Source: Cycloclasticus sp. (GTDB lineage: Bacteria; Pseudomonadota; Gammaproteobacteria; Methylococcales; Cycloclasticaceae). From it: 6,484 bases of DNA. Position numbers and translations under genes: made by a program. Within the stretch, counting starts at the first letter, position 1, and each line of letters starts with the position of its first letter. The stretch is taken from the NCBI GenBank assembly GCA_018066825.1, contig JAGPVU010000190.1, positions 1-6,484 on the forward strand, given 5' to 3'. Of this stretch, positions 5,978 to 6,484 are shown one piece after another. Under the pieces are notes generated by a model. It saw nothing but the letters and a program-made list of their open reading frames with translations, did not search any database and was not told where the DNA came from.

Positions 5978-6484
5978 TTGATTGAAGATGAATCAAGAAA
6001 CCAGCAGCGCATCAAAAAAAAGCTGATGCAGGTGAATCGTCACTGCCTCGAGCGCGTGCGCTTAAGTATACCATATGATAAGGGGGAACGGGTTGTGCTG
6101 TGTCAGGCATTACCGGGCTACGGTAAAACAGTGCTGCTTGCTCAACATGGCTTGGCACACATACAGCGTTATAATGCGACGGTTGTGTGGTTGAGTCTTG
6201 CCTCGACAGGGTCCTCAGAGGATGCTCTTGTGAAGGCTCTTTGGGAGCAAATATCACCCACACCTGCATTAGAGATTTTGAATCAGCAGCCGCCACTTGA
6301 TTTAGAAACATTAGGAAGTCACTTGTGGATGATAACAGAGCACAATGAAACACCGATTTTGATATGTATTGACGATGCCGAAGATAGATTGATCCATTTT
6401 GAAAATTTTGAAGAATTTGTACTCAGTACACCTGAATGCGTGTACTTTTCAATAGCCAGTGCCCAGAAATTGCCTTTCACGCGC
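5978..6484 (+). CDS. alkS: AlkS-type transcriptional activator, MalT/LuxR family, N-terminal part
   Basis: The first 169 codons of an alkane-responsive regulator; the gene continues past the window. Visible are a basic N-terminus, RLSI (28-31), a Walker A motif ALPGYGKT (44-51) and a Walker B strand ILICIDDAE (127-135), the layout of the ATP-binding half of MalT-like activators. GPo1 AlkS has the matching RLSIADG...APPGYGKT arrangement about 35 residues from its start. The C-terminal LuxR-type DNA-binding domain would lie outside the window. The start is uncertain: the frame opens after a TGA at 5969-5971, and TTG at 5978 with GGAG at 5964-5967 gives a family-like N-terminus. ATG 6026 and GTG 6032 are shorter options. 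An ATG at 5988 is in another frame and meets this one only across an A8 run. AlkS is expected to activate alkB and its own gene. Confidence 0.85.
   Translation, partial: MIEDESRNQQRIKKKLMQVNRHCLERVRLSIPYDKGERVVLCQALPGYGKTVLLAQHGLAHIQRYNATVVWLSLASTGSSEDALVKALWEQISPTPALEILNQQPPLDLETLGSHLWMITEHNETPILICIDDAEDRLIHFENFEEFVLSTPECVYFSIASAQKLPFTR

Noticed and set aside
5845..5987. 9-bp inverted repeat CTTCAATCA (5845-5853) and TGATTGAAG (5979-5987)
   Set aside because: The halves are 125 bp apart and one overlaps coding sequence; a 9-bp match in a region of this size is not far from chance.
6012..6353. 113-codon frame on the minus strand inside alkS
   Set aside because: It lies opposite the AlkS frame, which has clear Walker A and B motifs; the minus-strand product shows no recognisable domain.
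1..6484. CRISPR arrays, tRNA or rRNA genes, insertion sequences, toxin-antitoxin pairs
   Set aside because: Read on both strands, I saw no regular repeat-spacer pattern, transposase, terminal repeats or RNA gene; genes and their short gaps account for almost all of the window.

Overview
The window carries a medium-chain n-alkane oxidation cluster of the alkBGHJ/alkS type. It is best known from Alcanivorax borkumensis and related marine hydrocarbon degraders, and from the OCT plasmid of Pseudomonas putida GPo1. The host is most likely a gammaproteobacterium, probably a marine oil degrader of the Alcanivorax/Thalassolituus/Oleibacter/Marinobacter kind. The evidence is the gene order alkS<>alkB-alkG-alkH-alkJ without alkF, the close resemblance of every protein to the GPo1/Alcanivorax sequences as I remember them, and moderately AT-rich DNA. 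I cannot name the genus from this window.

Layout. At the left end, on the + strand, is a complete rsuA-like 16S rRNA pseudouridine synthase gene (15-749). It is a housekeeping gene and marks the edge of the alk cluster. A convergent gap of about 145 bp (750-893) holds two short inverted repeats that may end transcription from each side. From 894 to 5754, all on the - strand, lie alkJ (FAD alcohol dehydrogenase), alkH (aldehyde dehydrogenase), alkG (two-domain rubredoxin) and alkB (di-iron alkane hydroxylase), so transcription runs alkB-alkG-alkH-alkJ. The gaps inside the operon are 123, 32 and 26 bp; the 123-bp gap between alkB and alkG carries two strong hairpins. A divergent control region follows (5755-5977). 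The first 169 codons of alkS, a MalT/LuxR-type ATP-dependent activator, then run off the right end.

How the genes work together. Electrons pass from a rubredoxin reductase (AlkT, not in this window) to AlkG and then to the membrane enzyme AlkB, which hydroxylates the terminal methyl of an alkane. AlkJ oxidises the 1-alkanol to the aldehyde and feeds the respiratory chain. AlkH oxidises the aldehyde to a fatty acid for beta-oxidation. AlkS should switch on the operon when alkanes are present. alkF, alkK, alkL, alkN and alkT of the GPo1 clusters are absent here, so acyl-CoA activation, rubredoxin reduction and uptake must be encoded elsewhere.

The gene content is a known system and I see no new enzyme system. 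The less-described points are regulatory: an A10 run in the linker of alkG that could switch between one- and two-domain rubredoxin, an A8 run at an ambiguous alkS start, tandem hairpins between alkB and alkG, and a repeated CGATA-N3-ACAAC motif in the divergent promoter region.
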